Of a DNA stretch of 64,000 nt, positions 1-9,798 are shown piece after piece. Within the stretch, counting starts at the first letter, position 1. Every line of letters starts with the position of its first letter. Source of the DNA: Semisulcospira habei (taxonomy: Eukaryota > Mollusca > Gastropoda > Semisulcospiridae); assembly GCA_036245525.1 (NCBI GenBank), contig BTPG01000003.1, positions 208,535,408 through 208,599,407 on the forward strand, given 5' to 3'. The notes beneath the pieces were generated by a model. That model was not told the DNA's origin, did not search any database, and worked only from the letters and a program-made list of their open reading frames with translations. Made by a program: the position numbers and the translations under genes.

Positions 1-15
1 GGTTTTATATTCCAG

Positions 16-182
16 ATATACAGATGGAAGTTTCGAGAACATCCACCACATACGAGAACACCCAAGTCCCAGAAGAAGCCGCCAATGAGGTTGACTTGTC
101 CAATTACGACAGGCTGGAAGTGTACGAGAACAAGAAGGACATTACTAACGTGTACACAGACCTGTCAGCCAACAAACAGTAA
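16..182 (+). CDS. 3'-terminal coding exon with ITAM-like tyrosine tail (copy 1, partial gene)
   Basis: A T-rich stretch ending in AG at 14-15 looks like a 3' splice site. The exon then starts with two bases of a split codon (phase 1 intron) and reads 54 codons to TAA at 180-182. The tail is short and polar, with four tyrosines in recognisable contexts: YENT, YDRL, YENK and YTDL. YDRL and YTDL are 12 residues apart, which fits the widest accepted ITAM spacing. YxN motifs are the Grb2 SH2 type. No membrane segment or enzyme domain lies in this exon, so the receptor type is unknown; a phagocytic or immune-type receptor is only a guess. The same exon recurs at 15039 with the same splice phase, which supports a real, duplicated coding exon. 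Upstream exons lie outside the window. Confidence 0.6.
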
Positions 183-269
183 TTACGACAGGCTGAAAGT
201 ATACGAGAACAAAACGGACATTACTAACGTGTACACAGACGCCACAGCCAACAAACAGTAATTACGACT
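102..269 (+). repeat. 79-bp tandem repeat overlapping the exon end (2 units plus a stub)
   Basis: Units begin at 102, 181 and 260, exactly 79 bp apart; the third stops after about 10 bp. Unit 1 is the coding end of the exon. The stop codon takes T from the end of one unit and AA from the start of the next, so duplication itself creates it. Unit 2 lies in the 3' UTR, reads open in its own frame, and has mutated the second YxxL. Confidence 0.85.
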
Positions 270-639
270 AAGCGACTATGGTGAGCTGTTTCTGTTAACC
301 CATAAAGCCCTGACACGCTATGACAGGAAATGAAATGAAATGAAACGTTATTGAAATTAAACATTATTTCTGAACGGAAGAAGCAGTTAGCATATGTGCC
401 ATTTTTCACGCTTGCCGTTGCTAATCTACAAAGGTACAACTCTACTAAAGGTACACAGCTACTAGCATACAAAGGTACAAAGCTACTAACATACAAGTAC
501 ACATAATATAACAAGTCATTCAAAACAAAACAAAAATGGTTAAAGCAAAATGGAAGGCAACGATTATGATTGCTAATAATGTGAACGGGAAAAAAAAAAT
601 TCTTTAAAATCCCTTCTTTCACTGAAATCAAACACGCTC

Positions 640-645
640 CGCACG

Positions 646-696
<51 letters not shown>

Positions 697-724
697 GCGC
701 GCACACACACCTACACGCACACCT
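640..724. repeat. (CA)n microsatellite inside the CR1 A 3' UTR
   Basis: Alternating CA/CG dinucleotides. The same position in the other CR1 copies also holds an alternating GT tract on the element strand. Confidence 0.9.
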
Positions 725-766
725 GAGCGCGGGGGTATGGGGATACCCTAACCAGTGAATGAGCTG

Positions 767-3236
767 TTAGATGGCAGGTACTTGAAGAAGCTTTCCTTGA
801 AAGGGGGGAGTGAACCAGTGTGTGTTATGTGCGCTGGCAGTGTATTCCAAAACGAGGCGCCCTAAAAAAAAGAGGGTGGCTTTAAATAAATCTATCCTTG
901 GGCGTGGTGTGATGAAGTTACGCCTTGATGTTGAATAGCCTGAAGCTGCCTTGATGAAGAGCTTACACAAGTATTCTGGGTGGATTTCATTCCAGATTTG
1001 ATACATGACTACCCCTTTGTTAAAGAGATTGTGCCTGTCGAGGTAGCATTTTTAGATTTTCAAATTTTTGGTCGGTAGAAAGGGCTGGATCAGGCAAGTT
1101 CTGGTTCACTGCCCTGCGATGCAAGGAGTTAAACCTCTTCAAGTGTATGTCACCGCTGCCGTTCCATGTCGTGGAAGCATAATCGATGTGGGATGTGACA
1201 TGGGTATTGAAGAATAGTTTGCGAGCGTCGACATCAATAAGTTATTTTAGCTTAAACAGCATAAAAACATTTCTGAACACAGTTTTATAGACAGCATTGA
1301 TGTGAGATTGCCATTTCATCTTGTTATCAACAATAACTCCAAGTATGCCATGTTCAGTCATTTGTGTAATGGTGTGGTCTTGGCTTTCCGGGCTAAGCGT
1401 AAGTGGCTTGAGCTGATGCTTCTGACGGGTTGCTATCGTCATACAATCGGTTTTGGTGGGATTAATGATCATTGCATTATTTTCACACCATTTGGAAATT
1501 TCGCTCAGTCCCTGTTGCAAACGACCATTTAAAGACTCGAGACACGTATCGGGGGTGTGGATTGTTGCGTCATCGGCAAACAAGTCACAACCAATTCTGT
1601 TGCTCGTGGAATGTAGTGGCAGGTCAATAATAAATATGCAAAATAGAAGAGGTACCAGGACAGAGCCCTGGGGCACTCCACTTGTTACTAAACCACTTGA
1701 AGCGTAAGATCCATTGACCATCACGCGCTGCTGTCTGTCTGTAAGATAGGAAGCAAAAAAACAAATTTGTTTTTAAGGAATGAATAGATGCCTGAGAGTT
1801 GGCGTCTAATATATAAACAAAAGTTACTTGAAAATAAACCATCCAGATATATAATAAGCTTGTAAAGGTGAATTTCATGATCTACAAGGTGGAAAGTTTT
1901 CCGTGGATCTATGAAAACATCACTGTAAATTTGCCTTGGTTCATTGAACTTAGCGACGCGTCTGTAAGTCGCGCTAAGGCTGTATGACAACTATGCTTCG
2001 GATGAAAACGTGACTGGAGGGGGGTGGATTAGTTTTCGTTTTCCGAGGTATTCTAAAAGATGCTTATGAATGTGTCGTTAAAGGTGTTTACTTAAGACAG
2101 ACAAAAGTGAAATGGGCGATAATTATTAACATCGGACAGATCTTTTGTTTTAGGTAAGGAATAATTTTAGTCTTTTTTTAGTTCTTTTGGGAAAACATTT
2201 TTCTGTATGCATAAATTGTAGATATAAGTTATTGTTTCTACAACATAAGAAAGGGATAGTTTCAGTATTTTGGGTCTTATTTCATCTGGCCAGGAAGATT
2301 TTTTATTTTTCATGAAACTAATTGTCTTACCAACCTCGTGAACTGCCAGAGGTAGAATAGCGAAAGGATTAAAACTCGCAGTTCGCGTTCTACAGAAATC
2401 AATCAGGGTTTCAGGACAGGTATAGGGCCGAGAGTTTGTTTTAGAAGGGACCAGGGACTCGGCAATTGAAAGGAAATGATGGTTAAAATTATCGGCAGTC
2501 AGGGTAGACGGGATTACAGGGGAATTCCTACGCTTGCCTCCAGTCACTACAGCCACAGCGCGCCAGAGCGTGGACATATTTTTGTCTTGTTTAATCAAGC
2601 GATCAATGAAATAATTCTTAACCTGCTGCACTAGACATTTGACACGATTGCGCTCACGTTTTGTTTTTTTAAATTCAGCAAAACACTTCTGTTTCCTCAG
2701 ATCATCTCTCGCCCTCATGGCCTAAATGATGTCATGAGTCAGCACAGGGGGGGGGGGGGGGGGGGGGGGGGTGATGCGTGTTTGACTCGCCTCCGCCGCA
2801 CAGGCGAGTGTCTATTTAAAATAGTAAGAAAAATGCTATACCAGACAGACAGAGCGCTGTCAGGGTCAGTTTCACTCAGCACGTCATCAAAAGGTGCGTT
2901 ATTAAGGTCAGATAAAAAGTCGCTCTCACTATTTTTTTTTTTTAAAGAACGATAAGTGATATACGTATGACATCCTTTCTTTGCTTTTGGGAACTTAGTG
3001 GACTCCGGCTTGGTGGTATAGATGTGGTCTATGAGTGTAGATGTTTTTGGCGTTATGCGTGTCGGCGAAGTGACTAACTGTTCAGTAAGACCCAGCAACG
3101 TCATCGTATAGTCCCATGCATGATGAGACTTTAACATGTCTATGTTAAAATCTCCCATAAGTATGACATTAGAATTAGGTTTACAGGCTTTATCAAAAAT
3201 ACTAAAAAAATACTAAGCAAATTATCATACCATTCA
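767..3236 (-). pseudogene. CR1 ORF2 remnant (endonuclease plus reverse transcriptase)
   Basis: Read from high to low coordinates, the pieces are: endonuclease with MGDFNIDM (3158-2739), the endonuclease-RT linker (2718-2167), RT with GVPQGS and FADDAT (1724-1242), and the C-terminal region with WNEIHPEYLCKLF (1006-767). The pieces lie in different frames, so several frameshifts separate them. A run of 25 G at 2747-2771 sits where element B has a short proline pair, showing homopolymer growth inside the dead ORF. Not functional. Confidence 0.85.
2747..2771. repeat. Poly(G) run of 25
   Basis: An uninterrupted G homopolymer within CR1 A. Its exact length is prone to sequencing error. Confidence 0.85.
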
Positions 3237-3244
3237 GGATGTAC

Positions 3245-3338
3245 ATTGATCATGATAGTTCCAGGGTGGTGTTAGAATAGCTTGGGGCCTACAGGCGCCA
3301 AGCTATTCTGACACCACCCTGGAACTAACATGGTCAAT
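3245..3338. repeat. Long hairpin, 41-bp arms
   Basis: Arms 3245-3285 and 3298-3338 match at 38 of 41 positions when one is reverse-complemented, with a 12-base loop. It begins at the truncated 5' end of CR1 A. It has no coding content and could be a foldback element or an inverted duplication formed at a repair junction. Confidence 0.9.
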
Positions 3339-3414
3339 CTGTCTCCAGAACTGTGATGTAGAAATCACGGGATGTCTACACGAAATAGATAATGTCATCC
3401 TCAGGATGTAATGA

Positions 3415-3730
3415 TGGTTGGTTATTTCGGAGTTTAACGTCCACGGCACCGAAATGATAATGGACGGACCTGACGGGCGGGTTATGGGGGACAGGGAAAT
3501 CTATTGCCTATGGAGTACGACCTGAACACTGATCAACTCAGGCGCTCTCCAACGGTGCCAATTTGATTTACCGAGACCTTTCAACGGACATGCTATTGAA
3601 CAAGCCCGTCTTTTCTTCCTGGATTGCGAGTCCAGCTACCGGGGCCGGGACGGGGGTTCGAACCCACGACCCGGCGATTCCCTTCGCTCTCCTGCTCCGA
3701 CCCTTAACCGCATGAGCTATTTCGGACTCT
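3415..3730 (-). mobile_element. tRNA-derived SINE with 11-bp target duplication
   Basis: GGATGTAATGA flanks both ends exactly (3404-3414 and 3731-3741). On the minus strand the head has an A-box-like TAGCTCATGCGGTTA and a B-box GGGTTCGAACCCC about 50 bases later, the Pol III promoter layout of tRNA-derived SINEs. The 3' end is a short AACC-type repeat. The tRNA part is not a functional gene. A decayed relative lies at 13075-13312. Confidence 0.85.
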
Positions 3731-3741
3731 GGATGTAATGA

Positions 3742-4399
3742 GTTAATGTTTCTGAATTATATTTTGCGCAAACTCGTCCATTCATAAAATTCTCGTACAT
3801 GAAAACATCCAGCTTCAAGTTCAGTTCACTATTCACCCATCTGGGCACAAGCATGCGCAGTACAAACGGAAACATATACCTGCAGGTGTTCAGAAAACAT
3901 TTACAGGATTTTAGACCTTTGGAGTTTTCGTCCAGTAAACATCTCTTCGATAGTCATATCTACTCATATTGAACTTAAAATGACGTAGACGGGAAACTTG
4001 AACGGAAAGCCTAAAGCTAAGCTATTTTGTTCAAGCATATCACTCATGGATAGTCTCAATGTAATATATACTATTTAATTTTCAGTAAAACATTTTTTTT
4101 CAGTAAGCAGCAAAACATTTTCTGCGTGTGGTATTTCTTTTTTTTTTTCCTTCACTACCAATGGGCTTGTGACCAGCATGTGACCTTTGACATATTTACA
4201 ACTACACGGGGAATCCATGACGAGTCTCTTTGTGGGAGATATGACAGAATAAGGTCACGTGAGTGACAGCCTCGAAGCCTGTTGGTAGAGCGGGTCCGCG
4301 GGAGATTATTATTGCCTGCGTCTGTGACAAGACGCCCGTACTCACTACAGGGTATGAGATTTCACTGTTGGCCTGCCTGCGTGCCTTGGGCGATCTGAC
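3742..4399. other. Unassigned non-coding stretch
   Basis: AT-rich sequence with short T runs near 4090 and 4138. No convincing ORF, RNA gene or repeat was recognised. Open frames near 4263 look like chance. Confidence 0.5.
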
Positions 4400-4470
4400 G
4401 GGGGGGGGGGGGGGGGGGGGGGAGAGAGAGAAGAGGGGGAGAAGAGGGGAAGGGGGAGGGGGAAGGGGGC
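4400..4470. repeat. Poly(G) run of 23 followed by a purine-rich GA tract
   Basis: G homopolymer 4400-4422, then a mixed AG/GGA tract to about 4470. Low complexity only. Confidence 0.85.
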
Positions 4471-4547
4471 TCTGTCGTTGATGTCAGGGAGTGGGACCGC
4501 CGGTAGACAGTCAACGCCACTTTAGGTCTGTTTGATAGTTCCCTGAA

Positions 4548-4612
4548 ACTACCCAAATCGCAAAAGGCCATTGGCCCACGTCGGCCAGATGGCCTTTTGC
4601 GCATTGGGTAGC
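4548..4612. repeat. GC-rich palindrome
   Basis: Arms 4551-4576 and 4583-4609 pair nearly perfectly around a 6-base loop (core CAAAAGGCCAT...GGCC). The core resembles the palindrome near 5400, so both may be one foldback or MITE family. Confidence 0.75.
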
Positions 4613-4619
4613 AACTTTG

Positions 4620-5157
4620 TCAAATGACAGTTTTGTAGCAAGCTGGAATCAGTAGAGCAGATTTACTAGTTACCGTACCTTGTTTCCATTTCCGTACCGT
4701 TTGCTTTTTCGCGCCGTTTTTCGTACATATTTCTGATTTCGTACATATATCTATGTAGTGCTCTCATTCAGTGCAGATGTAATCAGTACACAAACCTGGA
4801 GGATGTTGACAGAGCTGACACACGCACAGATAATATTGTTTTTAAAGTTAATATTTATTTAAAGCTAAAAGCAAACGATTCGGAAATGGAAACAGGGTAA
4901 AGTAATTAGGAAATTGACTTGTTTGTAACCACTTCTTGTTTTGTTTTATTTTGTCGTTTGTTTGGTTGGTTGGTTGCTTGGTTGGTTCAGTGCATGGTTG
5001 GTTGCTTGGTTGTGCATTTTAGTGCTGTTTGTATGGGGTTTGCTTTTGTTTTTTGCATTTTTCTTCTTCTTGTTTTGTATTTTTTTTTTAAATTTAAATG
5101 TGTCTTAAATGTAAATATTACAGTGCACTCGTTTTGTGGTTAGTTTACAGTTATTAT
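4620..5157. other. Unassigned non-coding stretch
   Basis: AT-rich with imperfect GGTT repeats near 4965-5010. No supported gene. Confidence 0.5.
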
Positions 5158-5180
5158 AAAAAAAAAAAAAAAAAAAAAAA
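5158..5180. repeat. Poly(A) run of 23
   Basis: An A homopolymer with no recognised retroposon body upstream. Confidence 0.8.
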
Positions 5181-5392
5181 CATTTATCACAATATGCGTT
5201 TGAACTGCCTTGTGTGCGAATGTTCTAACCATGGCAAACCAGCATTTGTCAAAATGAAACAACATTAATTTTCCCGCGATTTGTGTACATTAATTTGATG
5301 TTTACTCCCCGTATTTTTTTAATGCACGTGTATGTCTTTCTATGCTGGACAGCCGCAATATGACTCGACCCTGACAGCTCAAAGGTGGTGTC

Positions 5393-5552
5393 TGATTGGC
5401 TTCCCATTGCGTAAATGGCCATCGGGCCGACATCGGTCGATGTTGGCCTGCGCACAGTCGTGCAGTACACAACCAGCACACAGCCAGTACACAGCCGTGC
5501 GGGGTCCATCTGCGGCCGATATCGGCCCGATGACCATATGCGCATTTGATTG
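5393..5552. repeat. Imperfect inverted repeat, arms about 70 bp
   Basis: The sequence around ATGGCCATCGGGCCGACATCGG (in two parts from 5415) returns in inverted form around 5510-5540, as GGCCGATATCGGCCCGATGACC read on the plus strand. The arms are imperfect. The core is related to the palindrome at 4548. Confidence 0.65.
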
Positions 5553-5675
5553 GAAACCTTTTTGCACCAAGCTAATCATCAGGCACTTCCCGTGAGCTGT
5601 ATGCAGTAAACTTGCGATATAACAAAACAGGGAACGCACGCTTGTTAGTGTGTTACCATCAAAGTCATTTATACA

Positions 5676-5878
5676 TTAACCCGTTCAGTGTCAACTGACG
5701 CACGCTGTGTTTCTGCAGTCTTCTGAAATATTCAAGACCAAAACCCCTAAATGTCCCACGAACATGGGTTTAAAGTGGTGACGGTCAGCAAAAGGCATTG
5801 TTCCTCTTGAGCCCCCGCAACAATCTATAACTCTTGCAGTTAGGTGGTGTTCACATTATCTCGCACTGAATGGGTTAA
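5676..5878. mobile_element. piggyBac-type MITE 1 with TTAA target sites
   Basis: TTAA lies at both ends (5676-5679 and 5875-5878). The terminal inverted repeats read CCCGTTCAGTG and, inverted, CCCATTCAGTG. TTAA duplication with CCC-starting ends is the piggyBac signature. The interior holds a degraded palindromic core (GCAAAAGGC...GAGCCCCCGCA) shared with the MITEs at 15459 and 19116. No transposase. Confidence 0.75.
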
Positions 5879-5937
5879 ATGTGTCGTCGTGACCTCCGAA
5901 CTTTGGTTGTCATATCCCACTTGTGTTGTTACACCCG

Positions 5938-7934
5938 ACCTTGTTATTAGCAAAGTCCACTGTACACTAGTGCATCAGGCTGCTCTATCAAAAGGGTCTC
6001 TATCCTACCTTGTTAACAGCAAAGTCCACTGTACACCAGTGCATCAGGCTGCTCTATCATGAGGGTCTCCATCCCACCTTGTTAACAGCAAAGTCCACTG
6101 TACACCAGTGCATCAGGCTGCTCTATCATGAGTGTCTCCATCCCACCTTGTTAACAGCAAAGTCCACTGTACACCAGTGCATCAGGCTGCTCTATCATGA
6201 GGGTCTCCATCCTACCTTGTTAACAGCAAAGTCCACTGTACACCAGTGCATCAGGCTGCTCTATCATGAGGGTCTCCATCCCACCTTGTTAACAGCAAAG
6301 TCCACTGTACACCAGTGCATCAGGTTGCTCTATCATGAGGGTCTCCATCCCACCTTGTTAACAGCAAAGTCCACTGTACACCAGTGCATCAGGCTGCTCT
6401 ATCATGAGGGTCTCCATCCCACCTTGTTAACAGCAAAGTCCACTGTACACCAGTGCATCAGGCTGCTCTATCATGAGGGTCTCCATCCCACCTTGTTAAA
6501 AGCAAAGTTAACTGTACACCAGTGCATCAGGCTGCTCTATCATGAGGGTCTCCATCCCACCTTGTTATTAGCAAAGTCCACTGCACACCAGTGCATCAGG
6601 TTGCTCTATCATGAGGGTCTCCATCCCACCTTGTTATTAGCAAAGTCCACTGTACACCAGTGCATCAGGCTGCTCTATCATGAGGGTCTCCATCCCACCT
6701 TGTTATTAGCAGTCCACTGTACACCAGTGCATCAGGCTGCTCTATCATAAGGGTCTCCATCCCACCTTGTTATTAGCAAAGTCCACTGTACACCAGTGCA
6801 TCAGGCTGCTCTATCATGAGGGTCTCCATCCTACCTTGTTATTAGCAAAGTCCACTGTATACCAGTGCATCAGGCTGCTCTATCAAAAGGGTCTCCATCC
6901 CACCTTGTTATTAGCAAAGTCCACTGTATACCAGTGCATCAGGCTGCTCTATCATGAGGGTCTCCATCCCACCTTGTTATTAGCAAAGTCCACTGTATAC
7001 CAGTGCATCAGGCTGCTCTATCATGAGGGTCTCCATCCCACCTTGTTATTAGCAAAGTCCACTGTATACCAGTGCATCAGGCTGCTCTATCATGAGGGTC
7101 TCCATCCCACCTTGTTATTAGCAAAGTCCACTGTATACCAGTGCATCAGGCTGCTCTATCAAAAGGGTCTCCATCCCACCTTGTTATTAGCAAAGTCCAC
7201 TGTACACCAGTGCATCAGGCTGCTCTATCAAAAGGGTCTCCATCCCACCTTGTTATTAGCAAAGTCCACTGTACACCAGTGCATCAGGCTGCTCTATCAA
7301 AAGGGTCTCCATCCCACCTTGTTATTAGCAAAGTCCACTGTACACTAGTGCATCAGGCTGCTCTATCATGAGGGTCTCCATCCCATCTTGTTATTAGCAA
7401 AGTCCACTGTACACCAGTGCATCAGGCTGCTCTATCATGAGGGTCTCCATCCCACCTTGTTAAAAGCAAAGTTAACTGTACACCAGTGCATCAGGCTGCT
7501 CTATCATGAGGGTCTCCATCCTACCTTGTTATTAGCAAAGTCCACTGTATACCAGTGCATCAGGCTGCTCTATCAAAAGGGTCTCCATCCCACCTTGTTA
7601 TTAGCAAAGTCCACTGTACACCAGTGCATCAGGCTGCTCTATCATGAGGGTCTCCATCCCACATTGTTATTAGCAAAGTCCACTGTACACCAGTGCATCA
7701 GGGCGCTCTATCATGAGGGTCTCCATCCCACCTTGTTATTTGCAAAGTCCACTGTACACCAGTGCATCAGGCTGCTCTATCATGAGGGTCTCCATCCCAC
7801 CTTGTTATTAACAAAGTCCACTATACACCACGTGCATCAGGCTGCTCTATCATGAGGGTCTCCACCCCACCTTGTTATTAGCAAAGTCCACTGTACACCA
7901 GTGCATCAGGCTGCTCTATCATGAGGGTCTCCGT
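5938..7934. repeat. 69-bp minisatellite, about 29 copies
   Basis: The unit starts at ACCTTGTTA and repeats every 69 bp with high identity. Early units carry GTTAACAGC and later ones GTTATTAGC. A rarer variant (GTTAAAAGC with GTTAACTG) appears near 6496 and again near 7460, suggesting block duplication. One unit lacks 3 bp (about 6710) and one has an extra base (about 7830). Because 69 is divisible by 3, long open frames appear by periodicity alone; they are not genes. Confidence 0.97.
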
Positions 7935-7951
7935 CCTCAGAAGCAACACTT

Positions 7952-8004
7952 CTTCGGGCCCAAGATGGCCACAATGGGCCCCTGCGGCCATCTTTGGCCC
8001 GAAG
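7952..8004. repeat. GC-rich hairpin at the junction of two minisatellites
   Basis: Arms 7952-7970 and 7986-8004 match at 18 of 19 positions, with a 15-base loop. It sits exactly between the 69-bp and 85-bp arrays. Confidence 0.85.
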
Positions 8005-9447
8005 ATCTTTGCTTACTGGGACGCTAAACAGGCACGTGTCTACAGCTCGTCATCAGGAATTAGGAGATAAACGTGAGAAGTCTTTTAGGACCTTTGCTTA
8101 CTGGGACGCTAAAGAGGCACGTGTCTACAGCTCGTCATCAGGAATTAGGAGATGAACGTGAGAAGTCTTTTAGGACCTTTGCTTACTGGGACGCTAAACA
8201 GGCACGTGTTTACAGCTTGTCATCTGAACTAGGAAATGAACATGAGAATCCTTACATGATCTTTGCTTACTGGGGCGCTAAACAGGCAAGTTACTGCAGC
8301 TTGTCATCATGAATTAGGAGATGAACGTGAGAATCATGACAGGATCTTAGCTTACTGGGACGCTAAACAGGCAGGTGTCTACATCTTGTCATCATGAAGT
8401 AGGAGATGAACGTGAGAATCATGACAGGATCTTTGCTTACTGGGACGCTAAGCAGGCACGTCTCTACAGCTTGTCATCATGAAGTAGGAAATGAACCTGA
8501 GAATCATGACAGGACCTTTGCTTACTGGGACGCTAAATCAGGCAGGTGTCTACAGCTTGTCATCATGAAGTAGGAAATTAACGTGAGAATCATGACAGGA
8601 TCTTTGCTTACTGGGACGCTAAACAGCCAGGTGTCTACAGCTTGTCATCTGAACTAGGAAATGAACGTGAGAATCCTTACATGATCTTTGCTTACTGGGG
8701 CGCTAAACAGGTACGTTACTGCAGCTTGTCATCATGAATTAGGAGATGAACGTGAGAATCATGACAGGATCTTTGCTTACTGGGACGCTAAACAGGCAGG
8801 TGTCTACAGCTTGTCATCATGAAGTAGGAAATGAACGTGAGAATCATCACAGGACCTTTGCTTACTGGGACGCTAAACAGGCACGTGTCTACAGCTTGTC
8901 ATCATGAATTAGGAGATGAACGTGAGAATCATGACAGGATCTTTGCTTACTGGGACGCTAAACAGGCACGTCTCTAAAGCTTGTCATCATGAAGTAGGAA
9001 ATGAACGTGAGAATCATGACAGGATCTTTGCTTACTGGGACGCTAAACAGGCACGTCTCTACAGCTTGTCATCATGAAGTAGGAAATGAACGTGAGAAGT
9101 CTTTTAGAACCTTTGCTTACTGGGACGCTAAACAGGCAGGTGTCTACAGCTTGTCATCATGAAGAAGGGAATGAACGTGAGAATCATGACAGGATCTTTG
9201 CTTACTGGGACGCTAAACAGGCAGGTGTCTACAGCTTGTCATCATGAAGTAGGAAATGAACGTGAGAATCATGACAGGACCTTTGCTTACTGGGACGCTA
9301 AACAGGCAGGTGTCTACAGCTTGTCATCATGAAGTAGGAAATGAACGTGAGAATCATGACAGGATCTTTGCTTACTGGGACGCTAAACAGGCACGTCTCT
9401 ACAGCTTGTCATCATGAATTAGGAAATGAACGTGAGAATGCTTACAG
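8004..9447. repeat. 85-bp minisatellite, about 17 copies
   Basis: The unit begins GATCTTTGCTTACTGGGACG and repeats every 85 bp (one unit is 86). Copies differ at CAGGTG versus CACGTG and at GATCTTTG versus GACCTTTG. The sequence is unrelated to the 69-bp unit next to it. No coding signal. Confidence 0.97.
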
Positions 9448-9664
9448 GACCTGCCATTGAACTGTTATTGTCGATCCACCTGTTTCAGCTTTTAGACGAA
9501 AGTGAGAAGTCTTCTGGGCACTGGCACTTAGCTATTATTGTCAGCGTGTACGCAAATAGAGTAGCAATAAAGGCATCAGCATTCTCTACTTTATATATCT
9601 TCTGACGTGTGTGTGTGTGTTATCATGTGTCCCCAACTGTCACCCCATGAAAACCACATCCACA

Positions 9665-9702
9665 TCACCGTGAAGAAGGATCATTGATCCGAAACGTCGA
9701 CT
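9665..9702 (+). ncRNA. Hammerhead-like / Penelope-end-like motif (degenerate)
   Basis: GAAGAAGGATC-ATT-GATCCGAAACGTC has a perfect 5-bp stem followed by GAAAC, as in the stem II and GAAA part of hammerhead ribozymes found at Penelope-like element ends. The CUGAUGA box is altered, so catalysis is doubtful. No Penelope ORF is nearby. Confidence 0.35.
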
Positions 9703-9718
9703 TTCATTTTTTCCTTAC

Positions 9719-9798
9719 TTAACTCATTCGAGACGTGCTGCATCCAGATACGCGGCATAAGCTGCGTATCCGGATGCGGCACGTCTCGAATAAATTAA
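9719..9798. mobile_element. Mini-MITE / palindrome with TTAA ends
   Basis: TTAA at 9719-9722 and 9795-9798 encloses arms 9726-9753 and 9764-9791 that match at 26 of 28 positions. The ends (CTCATTCGAGACG and, inverted, TTTATTCGAGACG) fit a very short piggyBac-type MITE. Confidence 0.65.

Larger units (their letters stand above)
336..3243 (-). mobile_element. CR1-clade non-LTR retrotransposon A, 5'-truncated and decayed
   Basis: The minus strand carries a broken endonuclease-reverse transcriptase whose peptides match intact element B at 25310. The 3' end is the family TTTCA-type tail (ATGAAATGAAATG on the plus strand near 337), followed by the family 3' UTR with a GT tract on the element strand. 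The 5' end stops inside the endonuclease near 3237, next to a strong hairpin. Unlike the other CR1 copies here, it has no GA/TC tract at its 3' end. Confidence 0.85.

Noticed and set aside
3640..3730. tRNA gene on the minus strand
   Set aside because: Only A/B-box-like parts of a SINE head; no acceptor stem or cloverleaf, and it lies inside a retroposon with target duplication.
6010..7855. Long plus-strand ORFs of 155-246 codons
   Set aside because: They are the 69-bp minisatellite read in frame; the period is a multiple of 3, so stops are absent by periodicity. No start context or domain.
5938..9447. Possible CRISPR array
   Set aside because: The whole unit repeats with no unique spacers, no cas genes, and the genome is animal.
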